From NCBI RefSeq assembly GCF_964355755.1, contig NC_092680.1:5993001-6057000 (forward strand): a stretch of DNA of 64,000 bases, given 5' to 3'. Below, in pieces: positions 29,912-43,139 of the stretch (its first letter is position 1; every line of letters starts with the position of its first letter). The position numbers and the translations under genes were made by a program. The notes under the pieces were generated by a model. It did no database searches. It had not been told where the DNA came from and was given only the letters and a program-made list of their open reading frames with translations. The stretch comes from Antedon mediterranea. Its lineage: Eukaryota > Echinodermata > Crinoidea > Comatulida > Antedonidae.

Positions 29912-30035
29912 CATTCCAAACTATCGTTTTGTTTAATCAGTGTGAACACAGCCTATGTTTTATTCCAAACTATCGTTTTGTTGAATCAGTGTGAACACAG
30001 CCTATGTTTTATATTTATCGTTTTGTTGAATGTGT
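29912..30035 (+). repeat. ~49-bp tandem repeat, two and a half units
   Basis: ATTCCAAACTATCGTTTTGT then TGAATCAGTGTGAACACAGC and CTATGTTTT occur twice, followed by a partial third unit (TATCGTTTTGTTGAATG). It directly abuts the 46-bp array. Confidence 0.85.
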
Positions 30036-30511
30036 ACATTTATGTGTATCTGCGACCCAGAACTGGTTCGTAAAGCGTAAAATGACTTCCAAGGAGATGA
30101 CTCATGTACATAATGAATACAGTATTAGATTGGAACTATAACAATTGAAATACAAATTTATTGAAAATTGTTAGTTAATTCTCAGATCAAATCTTGACAA
30201 GTACAATGGTCGTAGGATTAACTCCTTACTTTAAACTACATTTCGTTGTCAACGTTGTGCATATATCAAATGTTATGTTTGGCTACATTTTGTTAAGGTA
30301 AAATAATTTCGGAGATGAATGGTGTTTGCTCTAATCTTGCCTTGCTCTAATAAGCAAATTCAACATTAATGTTAAAAAGATTCTGACTGATGAACCAAAT
30401 GTATAGTAATCACCTCATCAGTCTCCAGTTTCTAAATTTGTTGTAATTTTCAATTTTACAAACCACAGTGGCATTGTAGATTGATGTTTGATGGCTTGCT
30501 TGCCAACCCTA

Positions 30512-30669
30512 AAGCTCTGTCTACACTATTAAACTTTATGTGACAAAAAAATGTGATGTGCCCATATATGGACATGATGATGTCATAGCACTACCATATT
30601 TGTGCATATCACTACCATATTTGAGAACATCACACATTTTTGTCAAACTAGTTTGTGTTTACAGAGCTT
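30512..30669 (-). mobile_element. MITE family 1, copy 7 (inverted interior)
   Basis: Termini AAGCTCTGTCTACACTAT and ACAGAGCTT are flanked by TA on both sides (CCCTA / TAGG). The interior CACTACCATATTTG blocks are in the opposite orientation to the other copies, so the element is inserted on the minus strand. Confidence 0.85.
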
Positions 30670-30917
30670 TAGGTAATTGAGTCAAAATCAGGGTTTCTTA
30701 AATTAAAGGTGCAGAATTACTATGATAGATAGTCAATACAGACGTACCATTACCTAGGCCTACTACCTACATTCAACAACAAAACAATTTATAAGCACAC
30801 ATGTTCTTTCATATTTAGCCACTGTTGTTTTCTAAAGATTACTTTATAGTTAGTTTACTATACTGCAGTACTAAAATCAAGTTTCCATGCCAGGAACATG
30901 TTGAGACTGTTGTCTTT

Positions 30918-31068
30918 GGTAAGTGGCATAACGCCGAGGCCTGAGGCACCTGTTTTAGGGACTCTAAGTGGCCCTCCAACGCTGACATGTTTTAATGCCT
31001 GTTTTTTTCCTCTGGGCACTGCTCAGGAGCCCCATAAGCGAGCACTGATAGCCGTTACGCCACTTCTG
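30918..31068. mobile_element. Possible hAT-like MITE
   Basis: AAGTGGCATAACGCC at the left and GCCGTTACGCCACTT at the right are near-complementary ends enclosing about 150 bp of GC-richer DNA. Similar flanks (TCTTTGGT / TTCTGGTA) could be a decayed 8-bp duplication. The GTGGCGTAAC terminus is of a type found in hAT elements. Confidence 0.4.
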
Positions 31069-31734
31069 GTATGTCATTATCATGTGTTAAACATTACAAA
31101 TCCCTGTCTATCTGTTGTAAATCTTAGTGTAGGCCCAAGTGTTGAATAATTCACCTCCTCATCATACACCTTCTTTATACACATTTACCCCCCAGTCTGT
31201 ATGCTTTGAAACCTTGACCATTTTTTTCTATTAACCTTGACTGTGTTACACCAACGATTGTACATGTCTAGACAATAGCATGACAGCTGATTGAATAAGA
31301 CTGTCAAAGAAGGTGTACAGTAGGCCTGACTCACAGTGACATCAATTTACAAGGTTGAACTGCGACTTTCATATGTGGCGTGTTAGCAATATTTTCACAT
31401 TTCCCCGTAGTTCCTCCATCATGATATTTTGCGCTATTTACAAAAAAAATTACAAGGTTGTTTGAACATAGAACATTGCAGATCGTGTTAGTAACATGCT
31501 TTCATTTTCCCTTGGGTAGTTTATCATGCTAGTCTACTAACCCTCACACTCACGATGCAGAATTAAACCTTCTGGTGTGTCTCGAGAAACTTTTCCCTCT
31601 GGTATTCATAGCAAAACTTTTTGCACTCAATGTCATACAATAAGTGAGTAATGGTTTTGAATTTATTTTTCTGCGCAAAAACAGTAGTAGTGGTAGTTTT
31701 ACACCTATTGACAATTGTATGACTGCTTTTTAAG

Positions 31735-31900
31735 ATACAACTCTCCCAATTCTAGACATTTTTGGGCTGGTCTAATATGTCAGATTTTCTGGCAAGTCTG
31801 GTGTTATTCAGAATGTGATTTGAATGGTAAAGAGGAATTTGGGACCTTGGACTTTGAGAGAGTTTCCAGTTTTCAGAGAGTTCAGTATTGGGAGATTTGA
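31735..31900 (+). repeat. Dispersed repeat R4, copy 1
   Basis: GGGCTGGTCTAATATGTCAG, GCAAGTCTGGTGTTATTCAG then AATGTG, GAGGAATTTGGGACCTTGG and TTCAGTATTGGGAG match in order the reverse complement of 49465-49640. Confidence 0.65.
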
Positions 31901-32964
31901 CTACTGATATGTGTGGTAGATTAATTTATTGTTCCTAATAACAATATGCTTTCAGAAAGAAATGAATTGTATAATTTGTATACTGTGTGCAACTCATTTT
32001 CATACCATTTTAGCTAATGTTAGAATGAAGACTCTTGGACCATAACTTTTACACTAGACTGAAAAATGTTGACATGCATGTGTGTCACACGTTCTCATTT
32101 TCCGAATCCTTTTCAGCAACAAATTCTTTTTCCTAGAATTTTTTGCTTCAGTTGTCAATTAGTAGTTTCAATTTTTACTTTTGTGAAGCGAAAAATTGCG
32201 CAACCAATCAGAGCTCGGGAAATGAGTTAATACGCACATTGTAAAGGCCCAAATAATGTACAATGTCTAGACTCCGAAGAATTTGTTTTCCCTTTTTGAC
32301 TAAAAGTATGTTTTATGTTTAAAAAAAAGAATCCCCCGTTTCACTTTATTAATTAAAAAATGATGAGGAAAATTTTCTTTTTAACCTGGCCTTAAGCCCA
32401 AAACACTATAAAACAAACATGAAAATAATGAGATTGAAATATAAAATAACGATTTAAACTAAATAAAAATATCAAAATAATAATGTTTTATAATATTTGC
32501 ACATTTTTTTTTTTGCTAAAATAAATATATCAAAATAATTATTTTATGATTTATAGTATAAATATCAATATATTTGCAGTTGCAGTAGATTTTTTTCAGG
32601 CTAAAATAATCTGATGGCAAAACGCCTCAAATTGAGGTGTTTATAGCAGTAGGCCTAATTGTTCGATGCACTTGGATCGGCTTTGCGTGCAAATGTATCA
32701 ACCTTGGGTTTCCTGTGTCTGATCAATCGTTGCTGCGGCCTCGACAGTCTTCACTCATTAATTAACGGTAAAATTTGGCATGATTAAGATGCAAGTATCT
32801 AGGTTTTACCAAATCTGAAATTATGTAATGTCAAAATTACATTCGCCTTTTAGTTATTTTTAGAAATGTTGCATGTTAGTTTGTTGCCACCTCATTAGTT
32901 ATTAGAAGTAATATTTTTTTTGCACAAAAAGTATTCAAATACTGCCATTATTCTAAGAATTATA

Positions 32965-33110
32965 TTTTTCCCCTGTAAACAATATTTTTGTTGAATATGC
33001 CAATTTAATCACATAGTCATAACTTTACTTTGACTAAAAATTGGATTGAGAAAAAAACAATTATTTACCTAAAAAAAACAACAATTTAAAGAAACAACTG
33101 GAAGCACCAT
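32965..33110 (+). repeat. Dispersed repeat R3, copy 2
   Basis: TTTTTCCCCTG, ATTTTTGTTGAATAT and TTTGACTAAAAATTGGAT then TGAGAAAAAA match copy 1 in order, with AT-rich divergence between the blocks. Confidence 0.5.
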
Positions 33111-33244
33111 CTATGATTATAGTACATAATTGAAATTTTTAATTTTTTTTGAAATAATTCATAAGAACAATTGAGCACTCTTTGAGTATGAATTATGCAT
33201 ATCATTTTTATTATTAATTTTTTGGTTATTGAGACTATACTTTA

Positions 33245-33358
33245 AAGCTCTGTCTACACTATCAAACTAGTTGGACAAAAAAGTGGGATGTGCCCAGATA
33301 TAGTGCTGATATGCTCAAATATGTGATATGACATCATGTCCATATAGGGCACATCATT
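33245..33358 (+). mobile_element. MITE family 1, copy 8 (3' truncated)
   Basis: Starts AAGCTCTGTCTACACTATC after TA, and retains the GATATGCTCAAATATG and GACATCATGTCCATAT interior. It lacks the right terminus. It is the right-most copy: none is seen from 33.4 to 64 kb. Confidence 0.8.
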
Positions 33359-34999
33359 TGCTTAAGATCCACACACACCTCACTAACTAAATTTCTTATA
33401 ACAATGTCAACTGAATATCAAAAAAATAACAAACACACAAATAAACAAACAGTCATATAAAATAACTTTTATGAACAGTTTTTGAGGAGCAATGTACTTT
33501 GTTATATTTTGTTGGCAGGCATATCAATGAAAGTCCTTCATGAATTAAACAAAGAATAGCACTTAAGCCAAAAGAATTTAATGCATTAAACCATATCTTT
33601 AATATATTATTCATTTACAACAAGCATATTAAAATCAGTTGGCAATTATTTATTAAATGCATACATGTTAATAATCTGAAAGTTGGTTACTGTAACTGGC
33701 AGTTATCCAGACGCTTTTGGTCTAGAGGCTAGAAGTTCAAATCCAACATTTGTTTGTTCCCGAAGGTTTCTTCCTAATAGGGGTTTTAATGTTATTGCCA
33801 TTAAAACCGCTTATAGACCTATGTCCATGCTCTTACCATAACTTATCAATGTCATGTTTTATTTAGTTTTTTAATTTATTTCTGCAAAATCAAGAATTTA
33901 AACTTAAATAAAGACTAATTTTGAGACTCCCTGTATTTTCATTGACTAGTTTTCATGCTTTTACAACTAACATGGCCGTAGCCACAAGTATGGTTTGTAA
34001 GGGTTCAACCTGACCACTTTTTCACAGAGGTCTTTAAAAACTCTGTGGCTTAAACATAGATTTTTCCATTTTCTAGTGAAAACCGCACCAATTTATTTCT
34101 TGTGGCTACATCACTGTATAACTAAAAAAAGTATATTCAATTAGATGAGAAGTTGTATATTCAACCTCCAAACAAAACTATTGCTGACTTGTGTTTTCAG
34201 CTGAGTGATACCTTCGTGATAAGGACAAATGAAGTACAACTTGGGTGATTGTAACATGCACGAATTATCAACATTTTGTCTGTCAGATGCGTGTGAAAGG
34301 GAACTTCCTTCGGCTGGTTAAAAGCATGTATTCGTGTCTAGGTAGTGTTATTTCAAGGTTATTGAATTAACATGCGTATGCTAGATGAACCAGCACAGGA
34401 AATTTTGTAGATTTTCAGGAAGAAACGAAACAATTTTTTAATTATGTACTGTCAATATGTTTTTAAATCTATCGTAGTCTCGTAAGTGTTCTTGTAAATT
34501 AAATTAGTGTCGTATTCTGATGATGGACATGACTTAGTTTGCGGTAAGGTTGTGTTCCCAGTTGTTGTAATACCTGACCTTGGTCATTATGTTCCCAAAA
34601 GTAAAGCGTGGTACAGTGTATAGCTTGACACTGATCTTGTCCTTACCATGAACGAAGCAAATTAGTTTGATTTGACAGGTTTCAATTTTTATACATGTTT
34701 TTTTTTAAAATGTTTTAATGTTTGCTTTTAGATATCTATGTCCCTTAAGTCCTTTTTGAATTGTATCTACAAATTGGTTTATCATTGACTAATTACCTTC
34801 AGATTGTCCGCTGAATCATAGCATTCGGATGACTTAATCTTTCATGTTTCAATTTAAAAGTTTACACATCTAATGCATTGATTTGTCTTCCATAAATACA
34901 ATCTTCCCGTTTATCCAGTTAAATAATATTAATAATAATAATAATAAGATTTATACAAGTATTTTATTTGATTCAATACATAATTCAACTGAGTAATGT

Positions 35000-35290
35000 A
35001 GAATCCTATTAAGGATCCACTTCTGTACCCAACTTAGTTTCCACTTAGTATCCCCCAAATAGTGGTTGGCCAATTATAAATCAATTATATCTGATACTGT
35101 ATGTGTTCGCTTCAAGGAGTGTCCAACCTAATTTTGCAGATTGAAATGCAAAAGATAGGAAATCAAATTATGCTCAGCCCTTCATTTCACCATTTTTAGG
35201 CCCGGGCCCAACACTATTTCAAAATCCAGGATCTGCCACTGAGTGTCCCCTGAATATTGATGTCCTAATAGTGGTCTACGTACTGTACAC
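35000..35290 (+). repeat. Family G repeat, degenerate copy
   Basis: TAGAATCCTATTAAGGATCC, TAGTATCCCCCAAATAGTGG, then GAGTGTCCCCTGAATATTG and TGTCCTAATAGTGG: scattered units of the family G sequence without a regular array. Confidence 0.4.
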
Positions 35291-37136
35291 AAATCTAAAA
35301 TTAGTACCAGTGAAAATTACCAATAATGCCAAAGTCTGTCAGAGTTGGTTGTTTCCAATCCTTTGCGCCTGAGTTAACGGTGTGCAGGATCTTAAATGTG
35401 TGGTGAAAATATTGCGGTAAAATGTCACTTGATGTATCTGTTTTGATTACTTTATTTTCTTCTGGTTGAAGGTTATACAGGAATATCTAGAACATTTAGT
35501 ACCTTGTGCCAACCAGTTTTTGACATGTATCCAGAAGGCTACAATTTAGCCTGTGAAGATGCTGAATTCACCATATGAGTCATTAATGAGCAAGCTAATG
35601 GATTTAGGATTTCAGATTCATTCTTTACATGGCACAAATCATTCATAATAGTTTTTGAATCATAGTGATGCTGTGACCAAGCTATTTGAGCTAAACAGAA
35701 GGAGTTTAGCTCTTGCTCATTACAATGTGAGTTCAAGAAGAGTTTATACTCTATCTGATGTAGGTCGAGTTTATGCTCAGTCAAGTGCTTAAGAAGCCTA
35801 CTGAATGTGTGAAGCGTCTTCTTCAGTTATTATGCAAGATCCGTATTCTTATTACGTTGTGTTTTTATATCTATATAGTCTATACTTCTTGAAATGTTTG
35901 TACTCATTTGAAGTGTGAAGTTATGTTTATTCTCCTGCATCCTGGATGTAGGGCCAAAATTTTACATACCGGTACATAAGTAGAAAAAAATTATGTATTA
36001 TATTAATTTAGTATAGTTTTGTGTAAGTTAAAGAAGATAATGTGATACTAACCTTTCAATTCATACTATTTGTTGCATGCCATACTATGCGGCAAGAACA
36101 AGGAATTGCACTTTTCTGGTGGATCTATTGTCAATATAACCTAGACAAAATATGTATAATTTATATCATAATATCATCATATGTAACTATCATTTAATAA
36201 AGATTAAATTAACCAGTCAATATCTTATTCCATGAATGTGTTTATCATACATAAATTGAAATGAAAAAATAATCAGATCTTTAAAACTTTAAATAAATTT
36301 AGTGATATTGTTGATAATAGACTTTTCTGTAATAAATGTGTAAACAATTTATGATACAATTAAAAAAATTCTTGTAAATATTAACTATGAAATTACAAAG
36401 GAATGTATCAGTATTTTCCTCATTAGCATATTAATTTAAATATCCAAAATAGATAGTGATTGTTATATTTTCTACTGTACTGCCCTCTATGATCAGTTTG
36501 CATTATGTCAAAGCTTCCGTTTCTTAGCCAATAAACGATTTGCCGGTAATTTAGTACAATTTTTTTTCTTGGAAATTGTAAAAGCAATATTGGTTTTGGA
36601 TCAAATTTACAATTGATAAAATATTAAGAAAATGTTACATTTCAGTTGAATGAAGTAAAAAATAGAATAAAAGCATGGAGACAAAAAACACTTTAAAAAA
36701 ATCTGAAAGTGCATTAGAGCCCATTATGATTATCATTAGATATCAATTTTCTGTTCGATAGAACTAATACCGAATGACATGTGATACGTAAATAACCAAT
36801 TAAATTGCAAGAATATAATCAGTTGTTTTAGAATAGTTCATGTCATTTTAGCTGCTTGAAACCACCTTTAATGTTGTATAATTATATTGTTTCAAAGGAT
36901 TATTCTAAATTACACAAATGTTTTAAGTACATTACTACATTTTAAAGATTTATTATTTTTTGGAAATTAATAAATGTTAATGTTTCACTTTTTTTTTTAT
37001 AAGAAAACGTATTTGTATCAAGAAAAATCTAATGATAGATGATAACCATCTGCAGTAATATGGATTTTACAAGTTGAACATGTTAAGCCTTTATTACCCC
37101 ACATCTATCTAGTCTAGGAAGAAACAGTGACAGGCA

Positions 37137-37205
37137 GGTATCTTGGTGGTTAACATGCTTGCTTACCAATCCTAGACTCTTTGGTTCAAATCTTTTCTTG
37201 TCTTG
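37137..37205 (+). mobile_element. tRNA-derived SINE family B, head fragment
   Basis: TCTTGGTGGTTAACATGCTT then GGTTCAAATC: the same head as 18620-18705, truncated. Confidence 0.5.
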
Positions 37206-38324
37206 CCTAAGATGATCAGTACCTTTTGTTTCAATCTGGAATTGATGAATCTTTTTCATTTATAGCTTATAAAATAAATTTATTTGCAAAATCTATAACT
37301 AGAAAATTTTCAATATAGTAATAAAATGTTGTTATCTGATAGTGTATTATAAATTTATTCTAATAATCATATCAAAACTTAAATTTCTTCTTAGAATCAA
37401 TCTGAATTATTTTAAAACTGAAATTATTCATGAATACTTCTATTACATTCACCAACTGCTTTCTATTATTTTCTGTAACGTCCTTGACCTGACTGTCACA
37501 GACAAAGTAAGTGAAGCTTTATTTAAATAAAACTCATCTTTTACAAAAATTATTCACAATATCTGTATCATTTGCCTATTGTATGCCAGAAAAACCAATG
37601 GTGTGCGGCCAAGCACAACTAGCCAATCCCGAGGCTTTATTTGGACAATAAAGTTGGCATGCATTCTGGTATTCTTTCACAAACTAGTGCAGAATAGAAC
37701 ACGGCCTAACCCATAAACCAAAAACCACTATGCACTTTTATTGAAAAATTATAAATGGAATAGCGAAATTAGATGACAATAAAATGTTGAAACATCTGCC
37801 TTTTAACACATTTTGTTTATGGGTCGACACAGCTGGCACTAAAATAATATGCATATTATATTTTTTCTGTAAATGAATGACAATGAAAACTGTCAAAGGA
37901 CTTGTGTTAAGACGTAACATTAAGATTTAATATGAATGTCAGTGACATTGTCTTTTGTTTTTCATATTCGTGTCTTTGCCAGGTGATGTTAGATTTAATG
38001 GATAAAAGCCAAAAAAATGGAAACATACTGTATTGTTTCAAGGACATTTACAGCAATTACTTTGAGAGAGTTTTAGTGTTTAATTAATATCTATTGTGCA
38101 TCCAGTTCAAGTAATATAAATATTAAAATATCATATTGTTTATACTTTAATTTATTAACCCAATTAAAAGCTTGTGTCAAAAATTATTGTGTTTTTTTTA
38201 TGAATTTAATATCTAATTGTAATAAAGTAGAAGAGGTAGATGGTAGGAAAGTTTTTGTTTTATTTAGAAGAATTAAATAATACAATAGAAACCGTATGAA
38301 GAGGACAGCTTCAGGACAAACGAA

Positions 38325-38760
38325 GTATCTCCTGAATAGGAGTGTCCCCTGAATAGAGGTGTCCATTGAATAGGGGTGTCCCCTGAATAGGGGTGTCCAT
38401 TGAATAGGGGTGTCCCCTGAATAGGGGTGTCCCCTGAATAGGGGTGTCCATTGAATTGGGTTGCTTCTAGTATAGAATATATATTGCCCATCTTTCCATT
38501 CACAGGAAAGTATTTGCTGAATTGGAGTGTCCCCTGAATAGGAGTGTCCCCTGAATAGGAGTGTCCCCTGAATAGGATTGTCCCCTGAATAGGAGTGTCC
38601 CCTGAATAGGGGTGTCCCCTGAATAGGGGTGTCTATTGAATTGGGTGGCTTCTAGTATAGAATATATATTGCCCATCTTTCCATTCACAGGAAAGTATCT
38701 GCTGAATTGGAGTATCTCCTGAATAGGAGTGTCCCCTGAATAGGAGTTTCCTCTGTCTCA
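38325..38760 (+). repeat. Family G minisatellite, ~19-bp units with higher-order structure
   Basis: About 17 units of GTGTCCCCTGAATAGGRGT or the variant GTGTCCATTGAATAGGGGT. A longer spacer (TTGCTTCTAGTATAGAATAT... CCATTCACAGGAAAGTAT) occurs twice, at about 38458-38515 and 38643-38700, giving a higher-order period of about 185 bp. Open minus-strand frames here are repeat artefacts. Confidence 0.85.
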
Positions 38761-41700
38761 AATTGCCAATTAAAGATTGATTTATTTTATTTTTTTATTT
38801 TTTTTTTATTGTAAGATAATGAGTTCAGTTGAACACTATTTTCTATCTTGTATAATTTACTCACAATTCTTGTGTCCTAGTTTTTGTATCAACATTTTTT
38901 GAACAAGTGTTCTTACACCTTACATTGTGATTTATCAAGACTAGTAATCGATCAATTAATTTATACTATTCAATTACTGCTAACAGTTGTCATGTTAATT
39001 GCGTATAAAAAAGAAGTACGTGCAAACGGTATGCGATGTAAACCAACACATATTAGTACCATTTAATTCTTTTCCTCCTCTACTGTAATAAGCATCAAAT
39101 TTTCTTTTTAAAGATTTATTTTCATTAAGAGTTGAGCAAAAGAGTACTGCATCCCATTCTCGGCACTGTATCTCCACATATGGAATCTCTACATGTCAAA
39201 TATCATAGGCATATTCTGTAATACAGTGTCATTTTTATGTATTACATGTGAGTTTCAGGGTTCAATCGTGACCTAGGCCAGAGTTGTAACTCACGACTAT
39301 ATCTCCTCGACTCACTAAGCCTCAAATGAGACTTAGTCTATAAGCATGATATAGTTTATCCCTCCTGTAATTGACAAGTTACTTGCTGTTTGTTAGATGT
39401 GTAGGAAAAAATATGAAAGTAAACACCATTATTCAACTCAAGCAAAGTTGAACATTGTACCGCGAACAGAAAACCTTTGATAAATTGTTCTTGTCTAAAA
39501 TTGCAATGATTATTGACAAATCTCTGGTATTTTGTAAAAGATCCTACAAATTAAAGCTTTCTGAGCACAGCATCAAGAATTGATGGTAATTTGGTCAAAG
39601 TTCACAAGTATTAGTTTTAGCAATGCGCCAAAAAGCGACAAGATTTCTAATTGGAAGTGACACGTCGTTCCCGTGCTTCATAATCTGTAACCAAATGAAG
39701 AATCGGGAATGGAACTAGTTGCATGGTGTCAAGCAAGAATTGTGATTACATCTCAATGTAAATTAACACTGAAGATTGTAATTTACACATGTTTTCTTTT
39801 TTAAATCAAAGAGAATTTGAATGATGTTTCTGTCTCATTTAACCACAAATAGGATTCTTCATTTTGTTTACTTCTTCCAGTATAAAGATTAAATGAAATA
39901 GAACAAGTATACATTTTAATTAAATTTAGATTTAAATTAATGCATCAATTAAATTTCTCTCAACTTCAATTTCTCTTATTTTAAGGATATTTCATGGACT
40001 TATGATTTTTGTTGTGTAAAAAGTGTGCATATTAAAACAATATTTGGTGCTATATAAGACAACCACATTATTATAATGATCAGATCAAACATAATTTTTC
40101 ATTAATTAATTGTTTGTAGCTATAATGATAGTTTAAAGATTTCCCCCTAATTGTCAGCATATGCTGTTTAAGGTCACCCTTTATAATAAGGTGAAATAAA
40201 AATAAAATAAAAATAAATTTCATAGATTATATACTACCAACCATAATGGTATACGAAAAATGATTATTATTTGCATCAGTTTTGAATCAAGTTTTATTAA
40301 ACTACATCATTCCAACATTCTGATGGTTTTAATAACACGATGCTTTCTTCTCGTACCGCTATTTTAATACCTCATCAACTTTTTCTAAAATTTTATTTTG
40401 TATTGTATATTAACTCTGCTGATTTTATTCTCTGCGTTCCATTAGGGAAATATCATTATTTAAATGAATGCGTAATGTCATGGGTTATGAAAAGGTCATA
40501 TGATGTAAAAGCATATTACAGTATTACTATGATTCTGCGGTAGTGGCGACCTGTATTTGCTTCTCGTTTATAAAACTTTTGAAGTCAAATAAGCTTTAGT
40601 AAAACCTTGGTTGATTCCTGACTAATCCCAGCAAAATTTACAATCGATAAACTGTGATACATAGCAAACTAAAGAAAATATTATTTACCTAAATTTAAAG
40701 ATAAATAAATATTCAAGTGTTTATGTGTTGTGGAGGAAAAGGACAAACATGTTTATTTTATTATGATATAATAGTATTTTAATTCTTCTAAATTCATTGT
40801 CTAATATTTGTAGAGTCTCTTTGTGTCCCAATTTAGGACATTTTACAGTGCAGAGCTTAGACTGTCAGGATTATTTAAATTTTAAGAAACATGTCAAATA
40901 TTGAGATTTATTTCATTATTATCATGTATTATTAAAAAACATAATTAACAACACAAGATAAATTTCACTAATTATTCAATATACAGTATTTTTTTAAGAA
41001 TGTCCACAGTAGTGTGATTTCCATGAGATCAAAGGTTACAAATAATAGCAGAAGAAGAAATGGTAAAGATGGAAAAAAAGGGAGGAAAAATTTAAAAAAC
41101 TAGACCAAACGATGACAAGGTTCCATGGATTACTTTGAATAATAATATCAAGTTTTTGTTTTTTGTTTAATGTTTAATTCATAGTATTTTTTCATGTATT
41201 TTGTTGTGTCCATGGCAACACAATGTAGGTTGTACGATTAAATTTCCTTCGCCGTGACATACAAAACTTTAAAGATTATAACTTGTGTATACCTTTTAAT
41301 ATGTCTTGTAGGAAGGTCTAAGTAGATTTTTATACATGACTAACTAAAATTATTTCAATAACAACTCTTTCAACTTAAATTTGGTAAAATGTCATAAATT
41401 GGGAGACTTCACAAAGACAGTGCACGCATTAGCCAATTAAACCTCTTAGGAATACACACTTTTACTGGCCTTATTTCGAGATCTCGTTTTGATTTCAAAT
41501 CCTAATTTATGTCCTTCTTAATCCCAATTAGGACAAATGGCCTAATAAAACTGAAATATTCCGAGTAAATTTTTACCAAATTACTTGAGTATACAGGCTT
41601 TAGCTAATTGATATCATAAATGTTTAATACAGCCAATTATAGAAAAAAATTGGGACAGAATTGATGTATCTACTGGCAATTAATGAAATAAATGTGTTTA

Positions 41701-43130
41701 AAGAAACCTGAAAGCTTCTGCTTTAGATATTTTTTCTTTTTATATTAAAGAATTTTTTTTTTGGTTTGTTGTGTTGCAGTGAGTTTAATCATATTAAACA
41801 TTACTGTATTTATTTAATATATTTTATTATGAGGGTAGTCCATCCAGCCGAAGCCTTAGGAACCAGCAATAGAGGCCTACAGTTTGGGGCAATGATATTA
41901 GAATTACTTGACAATTAAGAGGAAGAAAAAAAAGTTAAATAATACTATGTTAATAATTCATTTTGTTTTGTGTTCTATTCATTTTGTTTTGTGTTCTTAT
42001 TCATTTTTCTTCATTCTTGAAACAATTTTTATGATAGAAAATAAAATATCCTCAGAATTTTGAATATGGTACAGCATGTTTATATTTTATTTTTACAATA
42101 TTCATTTCTGGTTTTGATCTTATGATTTTGGCAAAACAAAAATTAATATTTTTAATAATTATATTATTTTGAATTCATTAAATTATTTATTTATTTAATT
42201 CTTTTTCATTGTTTGTACAAAAAAAACTGTCATGACTCGTATATCAAAGATTTGATGCAATCCTAGCTAGACGTGTGCCATTGTTTGCGGCTGGTGGTTT
42301 TATCACTGTACAGGGAATATAACAGCAGGTAGGGCATTAAAGATTATGTTGTTACGCGTGTGTTGGATCTGCGACATTTTTTACTAATGTAATAAAGACA
42401 TTTTTTTCTAAAAGGGTCAACATAGAGTCGGCTAATATAGGAATCAAAAAGGTTAAACTGGTAATAACATTAAAAGATTCAATATATTTATTGATGTTGA
42501 TAGCATCCGCAGGAAGTTAAAATGTACAATTTTAGTTTGTTTTTTGTTTTATGGATTGTATTGGTATGGTCAGCTGGTTGTAACTGTTATGCAAGAAAAA
42601 TGGTTTATTCAAACATCTGTGTTTTTATTGTAATGCTTAATTAAAGAGATACCAATAATTATGAGTCTTCATCATTTCAACAAAATTGTCATCGTAGTTG
42701 TCACCAACATCAATGTCACCAACATCTTTCCTGTTTTGTTTTTTTTCCATTTGATAGATTCCATCACCAATAGTAAGATGTTGATGGGATCAATGTTCCT
42801 CAAAGCCAATGCTATCCTATAAACCAGTAGTATAAATTCTGATATTATTCAATGCCGTTTTTTAGTTTGTGCTTCATTGCTGATGTTTCTTTTCTCATGG
42901 GAGATCCAAGATGAAGGACAAGGTCATTCTTTAATTGCATAATACCATTGTTTGATAAAGAATACTTTTTAAAAGAAATTATTAACATTGTGAAGATCAT
43001 CTGATTTTTTTTTCAATGCTGTAAATTTATTCAGTTTCATAATCCAAGTATTCATTATTATTCTATTCTTTATATCAAACCAACAGTGTAAAACACCAAT
43101 AACAGGTTGAAAATAAAAGCTAAACTATAA
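38761..43130. other. Gene-free AT-rich region
   Basis: Apart from the SINE body at 39240-39370 and a short direct repeat of CATTTTGTTTTGTGTTCT near 41959-42000, nothing is recognised. Open frames are short and AT-driven. Confidence 0.55.
39240..39370 (+). mobile_element. tRNA-derived SINE family B, body copy
   Basis: GGGTTCAATCGTGACCTAGG, then CAGAGTTGTAACTCACGACT, CTAAGCCTCAAATGAGAC and AAGCATGATATAGTTTATCC. It shows the uninterrupted target for the MITE insertion at 18023. Confidence 0.6.
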
Positions 43131-43139
43131 AATATGAGC

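Larger units (their letters stand above)
31069..38320. other. Gene-free AT-rich region
   Basis: Contains repeat R4 (31735-31900), R3 (32965-33110), a MITE (33245-33358), a family G remnant (35000-35290) and a SINE head (37137-37205). I see no convincing coding sequence. Confidence 0.55.

Noticed and set aside
34287-34350. Short RT-like peptide (VKGNFLRLVKSMYSCLGS)
   Set aside because: About 20 residues only, with no supporting sequence on either side. Chance or an unprovable LINE crumb.
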